Shown here: piece after piece, positions 1 through 13,117 of the stretch
Layout: the number at the start of each line of letters is the position of its first letter
Numbering within the stretch: position 1 is the first letter of the stretch
Assembly: GCF_035582795.1 (NCBI RefSeq)
Contig: NC_134370.1
Location: forward strand, 56,097,501 to 56,161,500
Origin: Mycteria americana
Lineage: Eukaryota; Chordata; Aves; Ciconiiformes; Ciconiidae
DNA: 64,000 nucleotides
Direction of reading: 5' to 3'
Program-made: the position numbers and the translations under genes
The notes under the pieces: model-generated
Told to the model about the DNA's origin: nothing
Databases searched by the model: none
Seen by the model: the letters and a program-made list of their open reading frames with translations, nothing else

Positions 1-3000
1 TACAGCTGCCTTTGGACAGCTGTGAATTAATGGAGAGTTTACAACCAAAATAATAATTATATTTTTGATTAGCATTAACTGTAATGATTATATCCGTAAA
101 CTCAGCCATGTTCTAATTTTGTTACATCTTGTTTTCATAATGAAAGATCTTTATACGGAGACTCTGTACAGATTTTGTAGTTATCACTATTGAAAGGCAA
201 CGATGCTAATTTTGTTAGAGGCCCACTCAACTTCAAGTTAGCCATAGAGCCATGGAAGCTACTGCTTGTATGTACTGTTTGGCATATCCCAGTCACAGCT
301 ATAATTGAGCTATTTGTTAGACTTGTCTTAGTCTATCGTCCTAATTGCATCTATCTTAAGGTGTGAAACCTGAAGGTACATCTGGTTTTGCAGTTCTCCA
401 TTTAACAGTCTGTTGGTCCACTTTGAGACTGAGGGGGACCAGATGCTCTACAGAGGTCCCTTCCAACCGAAGTTATTCTGTGATTCTAAGGTAGGCATTT
501 GGCACCTTACTCTCCCTTCTCTTGTGTAAACCTGTACTAGTGATGCAAACAGTCTTGACAAGATAACGTGTTTATCAAAACACATCCAGCACTCAGAGGA
601 GGAGTTTAACTTCCCTCTGATGCATATTTCTGATTAAGCCCATCTTAACTTTTAATGCGTTTCAAAGTCCATTCAACCTGTGAACTGGAAAACCATATCC
701 TGAATGGTTATAGTAATTCAAGCTAAATTGCTCAGCTTGAATGAAATGACTGAAGAGCAGCCATTGGACAAAGCTCCCATTGACTTCACTGAGAACAGAT
801 TCCTGTCTGCTTGTGTGTCCTCTTATGGAAATAACAATGATAGTAAAATAAAGCAATTCACCTTCTCCTTTAAATATGAGATTTATAGTGGCCAATAATT
901 CCCATTAACGACTAATGTGAATAAGTTGTGTAAATCACTTCTTTAATTCACAGGGCAAACAAATTTAATAACTTATAAAGCTTCTTGGAATTAACTCCTT
1001 TTAAGTGTGGAATACTTGTGTTAAGTAAGCTTGTGTAAATGATCTCTTTTTAAATGAAATTGCTGGTGAAGAAGCTGTACAAAGAACATAGTAAAATGTG
1101 TGTATGGGAAATATAGCTAGAGTGATAACTAAGCCAAATGGCATTTGCACATGCATTTCTTGAATTCTTCATAAAGGATCTCTTGATTCTTCCAGGGTAC
1201 AGGAAAACTTTTTACAATTATTGACAATCCAGTAAAACATGTCTTTGGGGGATTTTCAGTGATGGGACATATGAGACATAAGAGGAGACTGAAATCTTAC
1301 TGAAGTCTAGATTTACTTGCATAGAACAGATTTATAGATAACAGCCAATAGGGAGGAAATAATTTGAAAAATATTTTCATAGTTTGTTGCTGGGACTTGT
1401 TGAGTCTCTTGGTGATGGCCCAACACCTATGTATTTATTATTTTGATGCAAATTTAACTCCCTAAAAGAGACGAAGTGTATGAAGAACCACGCAGATCTC
1501 GTTCCATCTGATAGCTGTTTCCACTGGTATTTTAGCAGTTTCCTGGGTTCAGACTCCCATATGAAAAGGCTAAAGGCCAGTTCAAGTGCTGTGTTCTTAA
1601 TGCAGGTGTCATTTAAATATGGCATTAGATAAAATGATTTTAGATAAGTTGTTTTAGATTTCAGAATGTCTGCTAGTATTAGCTTCATCTTATATTTGTG
1701 TATTTAATTCACACATTACTACTTCCATTTTTGTCAGATATTAGCTATGAAGCACATTGAGGAAAATTTAATTCGATTCCCTATATTTGGCTATTACATT
1801 TCCATCCTAGAAAACAAAATAAAAAGGACAAAAATCTCTCTCTTAACTCTTATTGAACAGAGTTATATAAAATTGTCAGTTCCAAGTATACTGGTTAATT
1901 TGAAGTGCTGTCATATCACAAACTTCTCTAAATGTATTTGTTTTCTCCAGGTGCACATCAAATGGTTTCCATGTAGTAACTGTTCCTTGGAGAATGGAAA
2001 ATTTGTTCTCAAATTAATTTTGGTGTTCTCCCCTGTCTTCTTTTCTCCTTTATTTCCCTAAGTGTATGTATTATATTCACTATCTTAACAAACCAATACA
2101 AATGGAATTCCAACTAGAATTTTGATTACATCAGTTGTCACAGAAGTGAAACTGCAGAAACAGCTGTCAGCTCACTAAGGTTAGGTCAGCTGAATTAAGA
2201 AAATTTTGTCATAAATTGAAATTCAATTTTTTTAAATGGAATATTTCCTTCCCTAAAAGAGACTATAACAGCTTTTAAAATAGCACTGAAACTTTTCCCA
2301 TATCAATCATGTTTACTACATGAAAGGCTTGAGTTTGACATGCTTGTGCTACACCGTTGGATATACTTGCATTTTGATTCATAACAATGTTTAAAACAGT
2401 CCTGTGATGTCGCATTAACATATTTTCCTCTCATCTTCCACATGACAAATTTTGATGCAGAAAGTAAATATTTCTCTGTTAAAAATAGTGAAACATTAAA
2501 GTGTACTGTTTAAAGCTGTAGATTATAAGGGTTTGCTTTACCAGATTGCCAGTTTACTTCTAGTTTGTACAACTGAGGGAGACCAGCAAGAGCAGTAAAT
2601 GACTTCCTTGACAAGTTCAGTTATTATTCCTTTATAGGTGAATCTCAGGGGATAAATAGTTAAGTGGGTGCTTAATACATTATGCATCAAAATGCATGCC
2701 ATTTTACAGTAGAATAAACAGCTACAGAAAAATATGATAAAAGTGCTCCAGGTAAAAAACCAGAAGCTGTCTACCCCAGCCTTTCTATTTTAATTCACAG
2801 AGCCACACATGATTTATTGTGGAATTCTTTTTGCATTTTATCCACAATAATGTTCTATATTGCAGGAACCATCTCATCTCTTGATTGTTCCCCTTTTTTA
2901 TTTGAGACTGAGTCTGCTGAGGTTTTCTTACATTAAATCTTGTTAACTGTTAATAGAGTCCGTGTTTTAAGTGTCATCCACTGCAGATGCTTTGGGCTAT

Positions 3001-4074
3001 ACCTTGCAGAAATACAGTCAGGAAGCAGTATGACTTGCACATACAAACGGAAATTTCTCAGGAGGCAGTATTATACAGACTCAGATAAAATCCTCTTTCA
3101 TTTTGTTGAAGTTACTGGAGCTACACCTGGATTTTACTTTTAAGTATACCACAACACACAAAACCCATCTGAAACATTAAAGGCTTGGATTAGTTTCAAG
3201 ATTGATTTTGGGTCTCCCAATTCTTGGGAGAGTTCTGCAAGTGTTTGCAATTACACGCAATCTATATTTAGTAGGTATTATTAAAGTTATATTCCTAGAA
3301 TTGTTTAAGGAGTCACTCAATGTCTAAACTAATGAACTACTTTTTGAAATGTGAAATTATCAGCATAACTTTTCACATGGAGAAATGGCTTTCTGAAGTG
3401 ATGAGTTAAAAAATGTACCCATCAAAATCTCCCTCTGCCATAATGTATTCTGCAATGCATAACTATCAGCAGCATATACACTAATAAGACAACTTGGATC
3501 CCATCCTCCCCCTGCTATGACCTTAGTGAAGTATTGTTAACTCTCTAAAGGCTGTGCGGATCTTCTCTAAATGTCTAAATATACTTCTGGCAAATCTACT
3601 TTTTAGTATTGAAGCAAGAGGATTGAGGGTGTTGAAAGACATCCTTAAAATCTCATTTAAATATCTCACAAAAGGATGTCCTGGAAAGAATTGGGTTTAC
3701 CTATGTGGAGTCACCACATTTTTAAAAGACTGGCATCAACATACTAGCTGTGTCCTCCCTTCCTCTTATTTATTTTTTCCACAAGCAAAGCTGAAAACTC
3801 CAACCTGTTTTATTAGAAATACTCGTAAGCAAAACCAATGACAAATATGTGTATTATTACAGAACATTATATTATATATATATGCCTACCTGCCTCATTT
3901 ATTATAGTTTTTTAGGACACTGACATATTAAATCTTACACTTATAAAAGAGCCAGATGCTAGACACTGGAAGTCGTACTTTGATGTATTATAAAGCTATA
4001 TTGTAAGCCCACTGCATGGGCTTCACATGCACATAAAACCTATAGGTACATAAATAATATCAAATGACAAAACT
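1..4074. other. Intergenic DNA downstream of UNC13C
   Basis: This AT-rich stretch lies beyond the inferred UNC13C poly(A) site. The open frames in it (at most about 100 codons) have no recognisable domain, no codon pattern and no matching splice sites, so I read them as chance. The only feature I can name is the CR1 tail near 428-488. In mammals the next gene downstream of UNC13C is RSL24D1, in convergent orientation (established knowledge), but none of it is visible here. Confidence 0.7.
428..488 (+). mobile_element. CR1 LINE, 3' terminal fragment
   Basis: The sequence reads like the conserved 3' end of a chicken-repeat-1 retrotransposon: a gaccagatgctct block, then aggtcccttccaacc, then the terminal ATTCTGTGATTCT-type short repeat. 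Only about 60 bp can be recognised, so this is a strongly 5'-truncated copy, as is usual for CR1. The 5' boundary is uncertain and could extend back to about 370. There is no coding capacity. The orientation is plus, opposite to UNC13C. Confidence 0.8.
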
Positions 4075-5202
4075 AGAAAGCAGTTTCTTCATACTTTATT
4101 TTACAATTTCTCACTAAATATATTTACAGGACACGGAGTTTGCTTTAGTGCAATACATAGTAATGTTGCATAAGTACAAACTGTTGAACTTTTCTAAAAA
4201 AAATAAAGAAATAAAGCACTTAACTGATGTTACAGCTAAGTATGTAAAGCAACATTAATAACTCTGAGTGAAAATGCTAACAGCATCTTTTCTTTTCATA
4301 AACAATTTCTAGAAACAAACCACAAACTGGCATTACATATTCCAAACTACTAACCCTTGTACAGTACCATATCATTTAAAAAAAAAGATTTTTTTTTTTA
4401 AAAGCACATATACTGTACTGTATGGCAGTCTTTTTCTACAGATACTGACTTACTCTTTTAATACAAATATGATATTACCTTGGCAGTTTTGAAGAACAAA
4501 GTTATCTCAAGATATCAAACATCATTAACAAACTCTGATAAGCACAGCTTCTTGAGAACTTGCTTTAACAGCATTTCTTCACAGTGATATTTATGAAAGG
4601 TTGGAAAAAGATTAGCATAAAATATTTCCATCCTTTTTCAGTTTTTATGCAAAAATCATTACTTTATATTGGTAATTATAAAATTACAAACACTTTCTAG
4701 AAGTAACTGCATCTGTAGTAATGATAGAAAAAGTTATCGGTAAGATACCTAAAATGAGGCTTGCATAAAATGATAGTTTGAAGAAAACTAGGTACATTTT
4801 TAAAAAAATAATAGTAAGGGAGGTAACTTAATTGAGAATAAGCAACACAGTAGTTTAACAGAGACAACCTATTAATCAATTAAAAAAGCTAATTATTTAT
4901 TAATAAATGTTAAAAAATAAAGGAATTGTGATGAGGTGAAATCAACATTTAAAAAGATATGATGAAACATTTACTTTTAATCTTAGTTTTGGCACTTCAT
5001 TGGAACAATTACTTTACCAAAGACCAAAATATGTATAAAAGATATACAGCTCCTTGACATACCTTGCAAATATAGTACATAAGTACTGGCAAACACTGAA
5101 AACAGTTAAACATTCGCACAGATTTGCACATGCATGCACTATTCAGACAACAGCATTGTATCTATGTTTTTGGCGGTGACAATCTTGCATTAGTTGGGTA
5201 TT
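4075..5202 (-). other. UNC13C: UNC13C 3' untranslated region
   Basis: The UTR follows the TAA stop at 5203-5205 and continues to an inferred cleavage point about 15-25 nt past the AATAAA signal at 4095-4100. It is AT-rich with several A- and T-runs (for example 4379-4401) and holds no intron-like signals or long ORF. The 3' end is inferred from sequence only. Use of other signals, either proximal (for example an AATAAA-type hexamer near 4893-4898) or further downstream, cannot be excluded. Confidence 0.7.
4095..4100 (-). terminator. UNC13C: Candidate poly(A) signal AATAAA of UNC13C
   Basis: The plus strand reads tttatt, so the minus strand reads AATAAA. About 20 nt further along the minus strand comes a T/G-rich stretch (tttctagttttgtcatttg) that suits a downstream element. 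It lies 1.1 kb past the stop codon. Transcript ends would be needed to confirm it. Confidence 0.6.
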
Positions 5203-5488
5203 TTAGGCCATTTCTTCAGCAGATCTTGTTTCCGATTTAAGTCTTACAAATTCTTTAGCAACTTCATCATTGGTCCTCTGAGAAAGTATTCTAAGAATTG
5301 TTAACCCAGTTTCATCTACAGAGATGTTTCTCAACAAGGGGTACCAAGATGCACAGCTACCTTTCTCTGCTATGTTTTGCAGCTGAATAACTGTCATTCC
5401 TATAATGCGATCTTCCCTAGCAAAGCAGTAATCTTTCACTGAGAGGTGAAGTTCGTAGGCTCCTGGCTTGTCTTCATTACTCAAAATG
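5203..5488 (-). CDS. UNC13C: UNC13C terminal coding exon (end of C2C domain and C-terminus)
   Basis: This exon encodes the last 94 complete residues of the Munc13 protein plus the stop. The acceptor is tccatgcag just above 5488. The first base completes a split Phe codon from the exon at 6045-6204. The translation contains the family-diagnostic blocks [12 protein letters not shown] and [20 protein letters not shown], and ends [14 protein letters not shown]. This is the last beta strands of C2C, a lipid-facing domain that with the MUN domain helps Munc13 bridge vesicle and plasma membrane during priming. The stretch [17 protein letters not shown] differs from what is expected for UNC13A (AVLQLRELAQRGS) and UNC13B (AVMPLRDVTAKGS), which favours UNC13C. 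Membership of the UNC13A/B/C group is near certain; the paralog call is less so. Confidence 0.95.
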
Positions 5489-6044
5489 CTGCATGGATTA
5501 AAAATATGAATTTAGAACAAGGAGTTCAGTCTAATTCCCCTAAGCAATGAATGTACTCTAGAAATCTTGTAAAAATTAAAGTGATAGTGGTAGTTTAATT
5601 TTTGTAGTTCCATTTTGTTGCAAGAGAATATCATTTAGTTTTAAACTTTCTACACAGTTAGCCTTTCAGATGCTACTGATGATGTAGCCTCTGTTCCCAC
5701 TGACCTGAACAGAAACAGAGAATTCATCATTCCCTCAATATCTGAAATAAACACTGTTACCTTTCCCTGGAAAGTACCTAAAATATTCAACAACTTCTAC
5801 AACTATCATAACCACATCTTTAAATCAACTGCAGAAAATAAAGAAAATCACTGGCAGCAAGCCTCAAAAGGAGCTTTGTGGTCAGACACTGAGAAAGTGA
5901 ACTCTGTCCTAGTCAGGGTTGGGGGGTACGGGGAGGAAAATGAATTGGTCTCAGTTATGAAGGGGGAGGAGGAGTAAACAGGTGAGAGGTGCTGTGAGAC
6001 AAAATTTGCATAAAATATGCAATTAACAGACAAAAAAGACTTAC
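5489..6044 (-). other. UNC13C: UNC13C intron
   Basis: A 556-bp GT-AG intron (donor gtaagt at its 6044 end, acceptor tccatgcag at its 5489 end). It holds a short purine-rich segment near 5905-5990 and nothing else I can name. The minus-strand open frame across 5848-6120 is read-through from the neighbouring exon. Confidence 0.9.
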
Positions 6045-6204
6045 AATTGGAAAGTTTCATTGTATTTTGGTGACCAGGTGTTGCTCTTTGTCTTGGTTCC
6101 ATGTTTTCTTTTCTTGTCACTTAGGTTAGGACCTAATATGCAAACTTCCACAAATGGCCGGAACATAGCTGTTGTTTGCCAGTTTAGATTATTAATTGCT
6201 ACAA
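6045..6204 (-). CDS. UNC13C: UNC13C exon, C2C domain core
   Basis: A 160-bp exon with acceptor ccttatag and donor gtaagtc. It starts with the last two bases of a Val codon and ends with two bases of a Phe codon, which join correctly to both neighbours. The translation includes [39 protein letters not shown] and YNETFQ, the typical Munc13 C2C core. The Asp ligands expected in the first calcium-binding loop of canonical C2 domains are replaced (NNLNW and RPF where a calcium-binding C2 has DL and DPY). This agrees with the known calcium independence of the Munc13 C2C domain. Confidence 0.96.
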
Positions 6205-6918
6205 CTATAAGGAAATAAAAGAAAGGAAGTTAAATAAAATTCCATTGGCAGAGCTCCAATTAATTATCCAGTATGACTTTGTATAGCCAATGAAAGGCGA
6301 CCTGAGAGCTTTCCTATAGGATACCAATACCTGGCAAGCCTAGGAGGAGCTTTGCCTGTTCTCTGCCAAGTAAGATGTCTGACTACTTTCAGTTACAATA
6401 ATAGCAATATAAACATATATTTTACAAATGCTTTACATTAAAAGTTCTTTTGTCTGCTACCTTCACTGTAATTAAAAAATCAGCTTATACTAATCTAAAT
6501 GATACTGGGTTTCCTCTGGAATTCAGGTTGTGTGTTAAAAGTGGAACTTTTAAAGTCTTGGTGCAGTCATTCACCATTCAGCTTTGCTACAGCTTTTGGA
6601 AAATTAAATTATATGCAAGCAATTCAGAAGTCTAATTTTGCACATTTGAATTTATAACTCCATAACTTTGTATCGTAAATTTTAACTGTCTACACAGAGA
6701 AGCATAGACAGTACTTACCTGCATAATCTTAACTTCTGCTGATGTTGAGTAAGGAAAAAGTACGATCCTAATCACTGAAACATACTCATAGCTTTACAAG
6801 TACTGTAATACTTAACATTTGTAACTTCGTTATTGGTATATTTTACTTTGGATGTAGTGCTTGGGGCTTTTGGACTTTGTTGTTGCTTTCTTTTTAAAAT
6901 TAGCTATTTGAAACTTAC
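6205..6918 (-). other. UNC13C: UNC13C intron
   Basis: A 714-bp GT-AG intron (gtaagtttc donor, ccttatag acceptor). AT-rich with short T-runs. I see no repeat, motif or coding block in it. Confidence 0.9.
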
Positions 6919-7011
6919 CTTTTACAGTGACTTTATGCTCACCAGTTCCAGGATGTGTAGAGATGTCCACCTGTACAGATATCTCACCCACTGAATTATT
7001 AGTTGTTTGGC
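6919..7011 (-). CDS. UNC13C: UNC13C exon, start of C2C domain
   Basis: A 93-bp exon, acceptor tatttcag and donor gtaagt. The translation reads [16 protein letters not shown] then [14 protein letters not shown]. The [11 protein letters not shown] block is nearly invariant in UNC13 proteins and forms the first strands of C2C. The first two bases complete a Ser codon begun in the exon at 19539-19686, and the last base starts a Val codon finished in the next exon. The joint between the MUN and C2C domains falls here. Confidence 0.96.
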
Positions 7012-8520
7012 CTGAAATAATAATTAGTAGGTTAGCACACTTGGCTTCTCAATACATCAAGAGAAACAGACAGTGAAAGAAGGTAAGTGATATTTTCTGT
7101 CAGAAACACTTAGAAATTTCTGACATATATTTCATGTTTAAGTGGGAATGAGTTACAGATTCATAAGTGATTTTGCCATAAAAGTATCTAGCAATTGCAA
7201 ATGTAAAGTGCCTCAGTAAAATAAAAAAACCCTTTCATCTGGAACCTTCCATTCTGGTTGTCATTAGGTGTGTTTCCACCTTGAAATGCAAAAGTTGGTG
7301 GTTTCGTCAAACTTTGTTTGCATGTGCACCCCAAAAATGTTATTGCAAGAACGCATTCGGAAACTTATTTCCGTATTGTTACTGATGAATCCTTTGCTGG
7401 GGCTTATGTCTAAGCAAACTACTAAAGTTCTGCACTAGCATAGACAGAGAAAAGGGAAAAAGGGAAGCTTGTAGGGATGGCAGCAGAGCCAGGAACCTCA
7501 TTTTGAAAGTTTTTACTTTTGAGCACCAGTGCAGGTTCTAAGTCAATTTGCACGATGATTCCTTAGAAGGACTCACAGTATTTATTGAAAGGTCCTTTAA
7601 TATATCAGATTATAACAGTACAATATAAACAAAATTGGATATGTTTACTTGTTCTTTAATTGGATGACTGTGAACGTTGAACTCTGTGAGCTGTGCACTT
7701 GCTCCCCAGTCTAATCTCTGTGAACCACATACTAAAGCAAATTACTACCCCTTTACAACTGGCTACTATTTCTGTGGGTTAGCAGAGGAAAGATTCTATC
7801 TTCTTTGTATTTATATGGAAATTCCTTATCCACTGGTTCCCCATCCATCTATATGTAAGGAAAAGCAAACATTCCTTTAGAAGTTTTCCAGCAGCTCATG
7901 CAGGAATTAAGGCAGGGGTACAGAGAAGAGGGGTGTCTTGTGTAATCATACTGGGGAAAATGATTTTTTTTTTTTTCTCCCCGAATTAGTTTATACCCAG
8001 AATATATATATATATATATTTTTCCTTTATCATGCATAGTTTTTTCTGGATTTCACCATCAGTGGCTTCCTAGAAATGTGTTTTGCAGTGATGTTTATTC
8101 ATTGTGTTGGCATAATCTGTAATTATGTTCTCTACACTGGTTGAACACTGCAAGGTCAATTAAATACTCTTACTCCCAAGCGTTACTGCTTCAGAGAACG
8201 AGTTTTTTTCCTGATACATCAAAAATGTGGAAATTCAGTGCTCAATTAACTTGCTCAGAATCCTTGAACGCTGTTCTGCATTTTCTAACTTTCAGGTGAG
8301 TTTGGCTTAGAATTGTCATGAATCCACTTTTGAATCGTAGTCACCAGTGTTTTAGCAAAAATACACAGTCTCAATATCTTAATCTGGTTATAGCTGCTAC
8401 TTGTGAATCGCAGTGTACCTGTACAAATTTTGCTGCTAGATGTATTTCAGTATCAGTGAGAGGGTTTGGACCACTACTGACATGTAAATAGGCAATTTGT
8501 TAGACAGCAGATTGTTAATG

Positions 8521-8561
8521 ACAAGAAGTTTAGTTTCAGTGGCAGCCATTAAACTTCTTGT
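8521..8561. repeat. Inverted repeat, 12-bp perfect arms
   Basis: The arms at 8521-8532 (acaagaagttta) and 8550-8561 (taaacttcttgt) are exact reverse complements around a 17-base spacer. No known element is recognised. It lies inside the large UNC13C intron. Confidence 0.85.
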
Positions 8562-9141
8562 TGTATTTGGATAATTACTTAAAGCTGCACTATATGGGAT
8601 CTCTAATTAAGTTGCTGAATCATTCTACATCTTGTTCACAATAAATAATAATTTTTTAAAGAACATGTGTAAAAAGATAGGAATTAAATGGACTAGAAAA
8701 GCTAAATAAAATCAGTAGAACAGCTTTATTTAGAAGAGTAAAACAACGTATCATCTGACTGTACAGTAAAATTAGCTTTTATTTAGGAAGAGAAAGGAAA
8801 TTCTCATTTGGTCAAGGTCAGAAAGTTAAAGCTGATTTCCTTTCTCTTGCAAACACAGTATCTTTAGACCATATATCAGGAGTAGCATAGTATTGATACT
8901 GAGTTTCTGCTGCTTGAAATAAAATTTATTTATGAATATTAAAAAAATAATTGTTTGGAGTGCAAAGTGCTATGTAAAATGATTCTGTCCGGCACAACAG
9001 GATTTTAAAAAAGGCCTCATTTTCATTATACAAAATATGGTGTTTTTAATGGAGTTACATTTAACCCAGTGTGCTGACTTGTGTGAAAACACCTTCCCTT
9101 ATATTTATGTGGATTACTTAACTTGAATAAATGAAGACAAC

Positions 9142-9143
<2 letters not shown>

Positions 9144-9178
<35 letters not shown>
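9144..9178. repeat. Poly(T) run of 35 bases
   Basis: An uninterrupted T-run followed directly by an A-run. On the minus strand this is a long A tract inside a UNC13C intron. It could be a retrotransposon tail or simple slippage. I see no retrocopy body or AATAAA just before it on the minus strand, so simple slippage is preferred. Confidence 0.9.
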
Positions 9179-9183
<5 letters not shown>

Positions 9184-10344
9184 CACCTAAAATTTGGAAG
9201 GCAGCTTACCCGGGCTAGTACTCCAATACTATATATATAATATATATTTTTATGTAGCTTATTCTCATTGGCTTTCTGATGCTGTAAAGTAAATCAAAGA
9301 GAGTAGAGACTGGAGCTTCTAGAGCATTAATCGGTCTTGTTCTTCATATTGTGAAATTCCACCTTTTCAAATTGTTACATACTGCACAGAATTCAACCTT
9401 AACAGATTCTTTTTGTGGTGGTGGACCTTTTTATGAATGATGCTTTTGATTCCACATATAGCCATCTTTGGCTATGAAGTTTGAGTTGAACATACTGTAA
9501 CTCTAAGTCATTAATCTTTTGTTCTGAGTAAAAAGCTTTCATTGCCAAGCTGGACAGGAGAAGAGAACCAGGAATTTGCAACATCTAAATCGTAGGGCAC
9601 TGGATGGTTAGGATAAACTGAATGTACTGAGAGAGAGAATGAGAAGTTCTCAAACTCTCTCCCAAGCAAAATCAATAATAATTTACCACTGACTGTAGTG
9701 GAAGGTGAGTCAGGCTGATCTTGAATATCACTGAAAATATCAGCCAGTGTCAATTACTTGTTTTAGCCTTTAGCTTAAAAAAAACCTGAACCAAAACCCC
9801 TTTAGGAGAAATCAGGAATGTTTTAAAAGAAAACAATTAGCATTTTTATTAGATAGCTTATGCAGCAACCTGTGGGTGATGGTAATAATGGACTGTGCTA
9901 TGGTAACCCATAATAATGACACATTAGGTCTTACTGAGACAAAATCTATGAGTCTACAAGATAAGTTTTATTCTGGTTCTCCAACTTTTTTATTAACTAT
10001 GCAAAGTATATTCTTGCAAAGGTCTCGTAACTGATCTTTCTCTTTCCTTTTCCTAGTAGTCCATAATTCACAACGATAGTCTAAGCAGTACCGCAAATAT
10101 ATAGTGGGATTAGTCCTGTATGTGTAGTACTCTTTGATATGTTTATAAAGAAATCTGTGTAAAATGTCACACAGTTTTATACTGAAAACAGCTGACATTA
10201 AAAGGACCCTACATTTCACTATCGCTGAGGAAACTTCCTGCAGCAGAAAGTCTCAACCAGCAGAGACAATTTCTAGTGGAGTCTAGAATATAAGCTTGGT
10301 TTCTTTCAGTTACCACCCCCTCCATCTTGCATTTGCTTTCTCTG

Positions 10345-10361
10345 TCTCTCTCTCTCTCTCT
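10345..10361. repeat. (TC)n microsatellite
   Basis: About eight TC units in a pyrimidine-rich stretch, a plain dinucleotide repeat. Confidence 0.85.
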
Positions 10362-13117
10362 GACCTGCTGAACAACCTAGAGATACAATTCTAGGACATT
10401 CAGTATTTGCTTATAGCAGCTTTTGTTGACATTCAAAAACTATGGCACTTCATTTTAAAGTCTCTGATCTGTCTATTTCTGCTGTTTTGTTTTCTTTCTC
10501 GCTATCAGTTCTTGTAAAGTCACAGCAGGAATTAGTGATTCTGATTGCACTATAGAAAGGTCCATTTATCCTACCACATTTAACAAGTCAATTTAACTGA
10601 CAACAAATAGCTAGCCCTGCACTGCAGAGGATGATTGCACTTTTCTTCCTTTAGTGCTGTTATATAACTCATTAGAAGCTTAACAAACTTCCAAATAATT
10701 CTGCTCGATGTCTGAAAACCTTATTTTCAGTTGCTTAACTATTGCTTAACTATTACCGCTTCCACTCTAAACTCTGCTTTAGATTTTGTTTGTGAAGTTA
10801 TTTATATGAATCAAAATACAGCATCCTCTCATAGATGGGATTTAAAGTGATCACCTGCATTTAAACTGCAGTCATTCTATTGCAGCAAACAAACTGTAAA
10901 GGAGAAAATGTATTTCCTCTGGCCAAAGATGCTTGCTCCTCAGCAGACAAAAAGTCTCAAACAGTCAGGCTTTAGTCCTTATTTAGCACCTGGAATGTCA
11001 TCAATGCGATAGTTGTTCTCCAAGCCCTAATGATCTTGACAGAAGAGAGCAATTTTGGACCAAGGACCTAGTCAAATGTTTCTTAGTCATGATAGTCATA
11101 TTGGCTACATATGCACACAGAAACTAATTCTTCTGTCTTCTACTCCTTAGTAGGGACCTTTGGAGAAGTGTGAAGTTGTGGACTCTGGTAGAGAAAATAG
11201 CAGAAAATACAAGTGGAAAAATGAGTCATGTATATTTTGTAAAAATAAAACAGAAACTCCCTGTATTCTCTCAAATAATATTCCTGCTAAATGCAAGAGA
11301 CTACTACTGAATCAGTCTGTGATTGTGCACAGAAGCGTATTTCTGTGAAAGGGGTCCTTCGTCCTGATTGAATCCTCAAGCAGCAAAAAGTTTTAAAAAA
11401 GTTTTCTTATCAGGAGGACTTTGGAAACTAACTTCTAGGTTTGCATGAAAAAAAGAGCCCAGCAGAAATAAATGGGATTCACAAAAAATGAGCTAGCATA
11501 AAATTTAAGAATAGAATTTAAGACCTTGAAATAGCAGGAGCAGTACCTCTGAGGGAGTGTACTTTCCAGCTGCTCTGGAAGTTGGGGCATGGAAACTGGG
11601 ATGCTTTCGTAATTTCTTGAAAAGAAAATGGAAAAATATTAAGAGTAGTTTGTTTTGGATGCTACTAGGAGCATTGGTATGCAGCATGGACCTCAATAAG
11701 AGTGGCAAAACACATCTGAGAAGCTGAGCTAAGCACTGGACTGTTCATAGGTCTCAGCTCTGGCTCTCCAACTACCACAGTTATGCTGCTATGAGTATTT
11801 AAGATAGCAGAGTTAAGATAGCATAAGTACTAAAACCAACACTGTAGCTATGCCCAAAGTTTGCATGATTTATATGTTCTTATATAAACATAGGAAAGTT
11901 TACATAGTGATGCAAATTCTCATACAGAATTATTTATGGAAGATAACATTGCTATGTCTGAAAAGGTATTGGCTGACCTATCTGTTAACCAAGTTAGTTT
12001 TTATCTGGTATTGTAATTAGACAAATGTTATCATCAATCGTGGAATCTCTTCTATTTACGGTTCAGTATGGCAAAATTTGGTAGCTATAGGAAAGTGAAA
12101 CAGAGCAGCCTTGAAAACTGAGCGGTGAAAAACAAATACTCATGCTTTCACAGTGCCCAGTGCTCCAGGAATTACACAAACTATGAAAACAACATTTTAA
12201 TTCAGACAAACATTTGTCATCTTCTGATTAACAATGCCAATAAAATACATGTATTTGTCTGGGGTTCATCTGCTAATTTATTAGAAGACAAAAGATCAGG
12301 GTAACTAATCAAGTTATTTTTCACAGGATCCTTAGGATCTATAATTTAGAGGAAAATCTCGAGTGCATGTTTTAACATTTTCACTTAATACAAAGAGTAA
12401 GTTAAAGGTGAATTGTTAAGAGCTGCATGTAGTAAGCTAAATTATCTCTTCTGTGTGTGTGTTAGAGAAAAGGAAGGCAAGCAGGGAAACCTGCTTTTAG
12501 TAATGATAACCATGCTAACTGCAACACATGCTTTAAGAAGTTGCTATATAAACTGTTGATAATTGTTTGTTTTGGGGGATTCTGAGAACCAAGTTCAGTT
12601 ACTTGATGGCTGACTTTCAGCAACCATTCTTTCACCAGGCTGCCATGAAAAGATGGAAAAGATTTAGGTTGTTTGTATTTGATTAGAAAACATAAATCAT
12701 TTATCTTAAGGATCATTTGATGTGAAGGTATTAAGGTTGACAGAAGATTCTGCAGCATCTGTAAGCCTCACAATTGTACAAAGCCACACTATGAAAATAC
12801 ATTCTCTCCTATTTGAATTTCTGTAATGTCAGACAGAGTGATATGAGGAATTCAGAGAGCATAATATAAAAGCAGGATATTATGGTGTGAGTAGAAAGTA
12901 CCAGTTTGAGTGTCAGGGTGGAATCCCCAGTTAAGGCTTTCCCCTTCATCTCTACCTTGTGTAAGCCATGCCTCACATGATGAGGGCTGGCAATTGCACA
13001 ACCCCATTGCAACCCTCCGTTATCTGTAGCTGCTTATATGTCTGTATGGGAAGAAACCAAGGATGAGCCAGCTTTGATCTGCGAGGTGAGTATCCAATTA
13101 GCATCATCCATCCATCC

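Noticed and set aside
4202..4215. Two AATAAA hexamers on the plus strand inside the UNC13C 3' UTR
   Set aside because: They would serve a plus-strand transcript, of which there is no sign here. They sit in an A-rich stretch.
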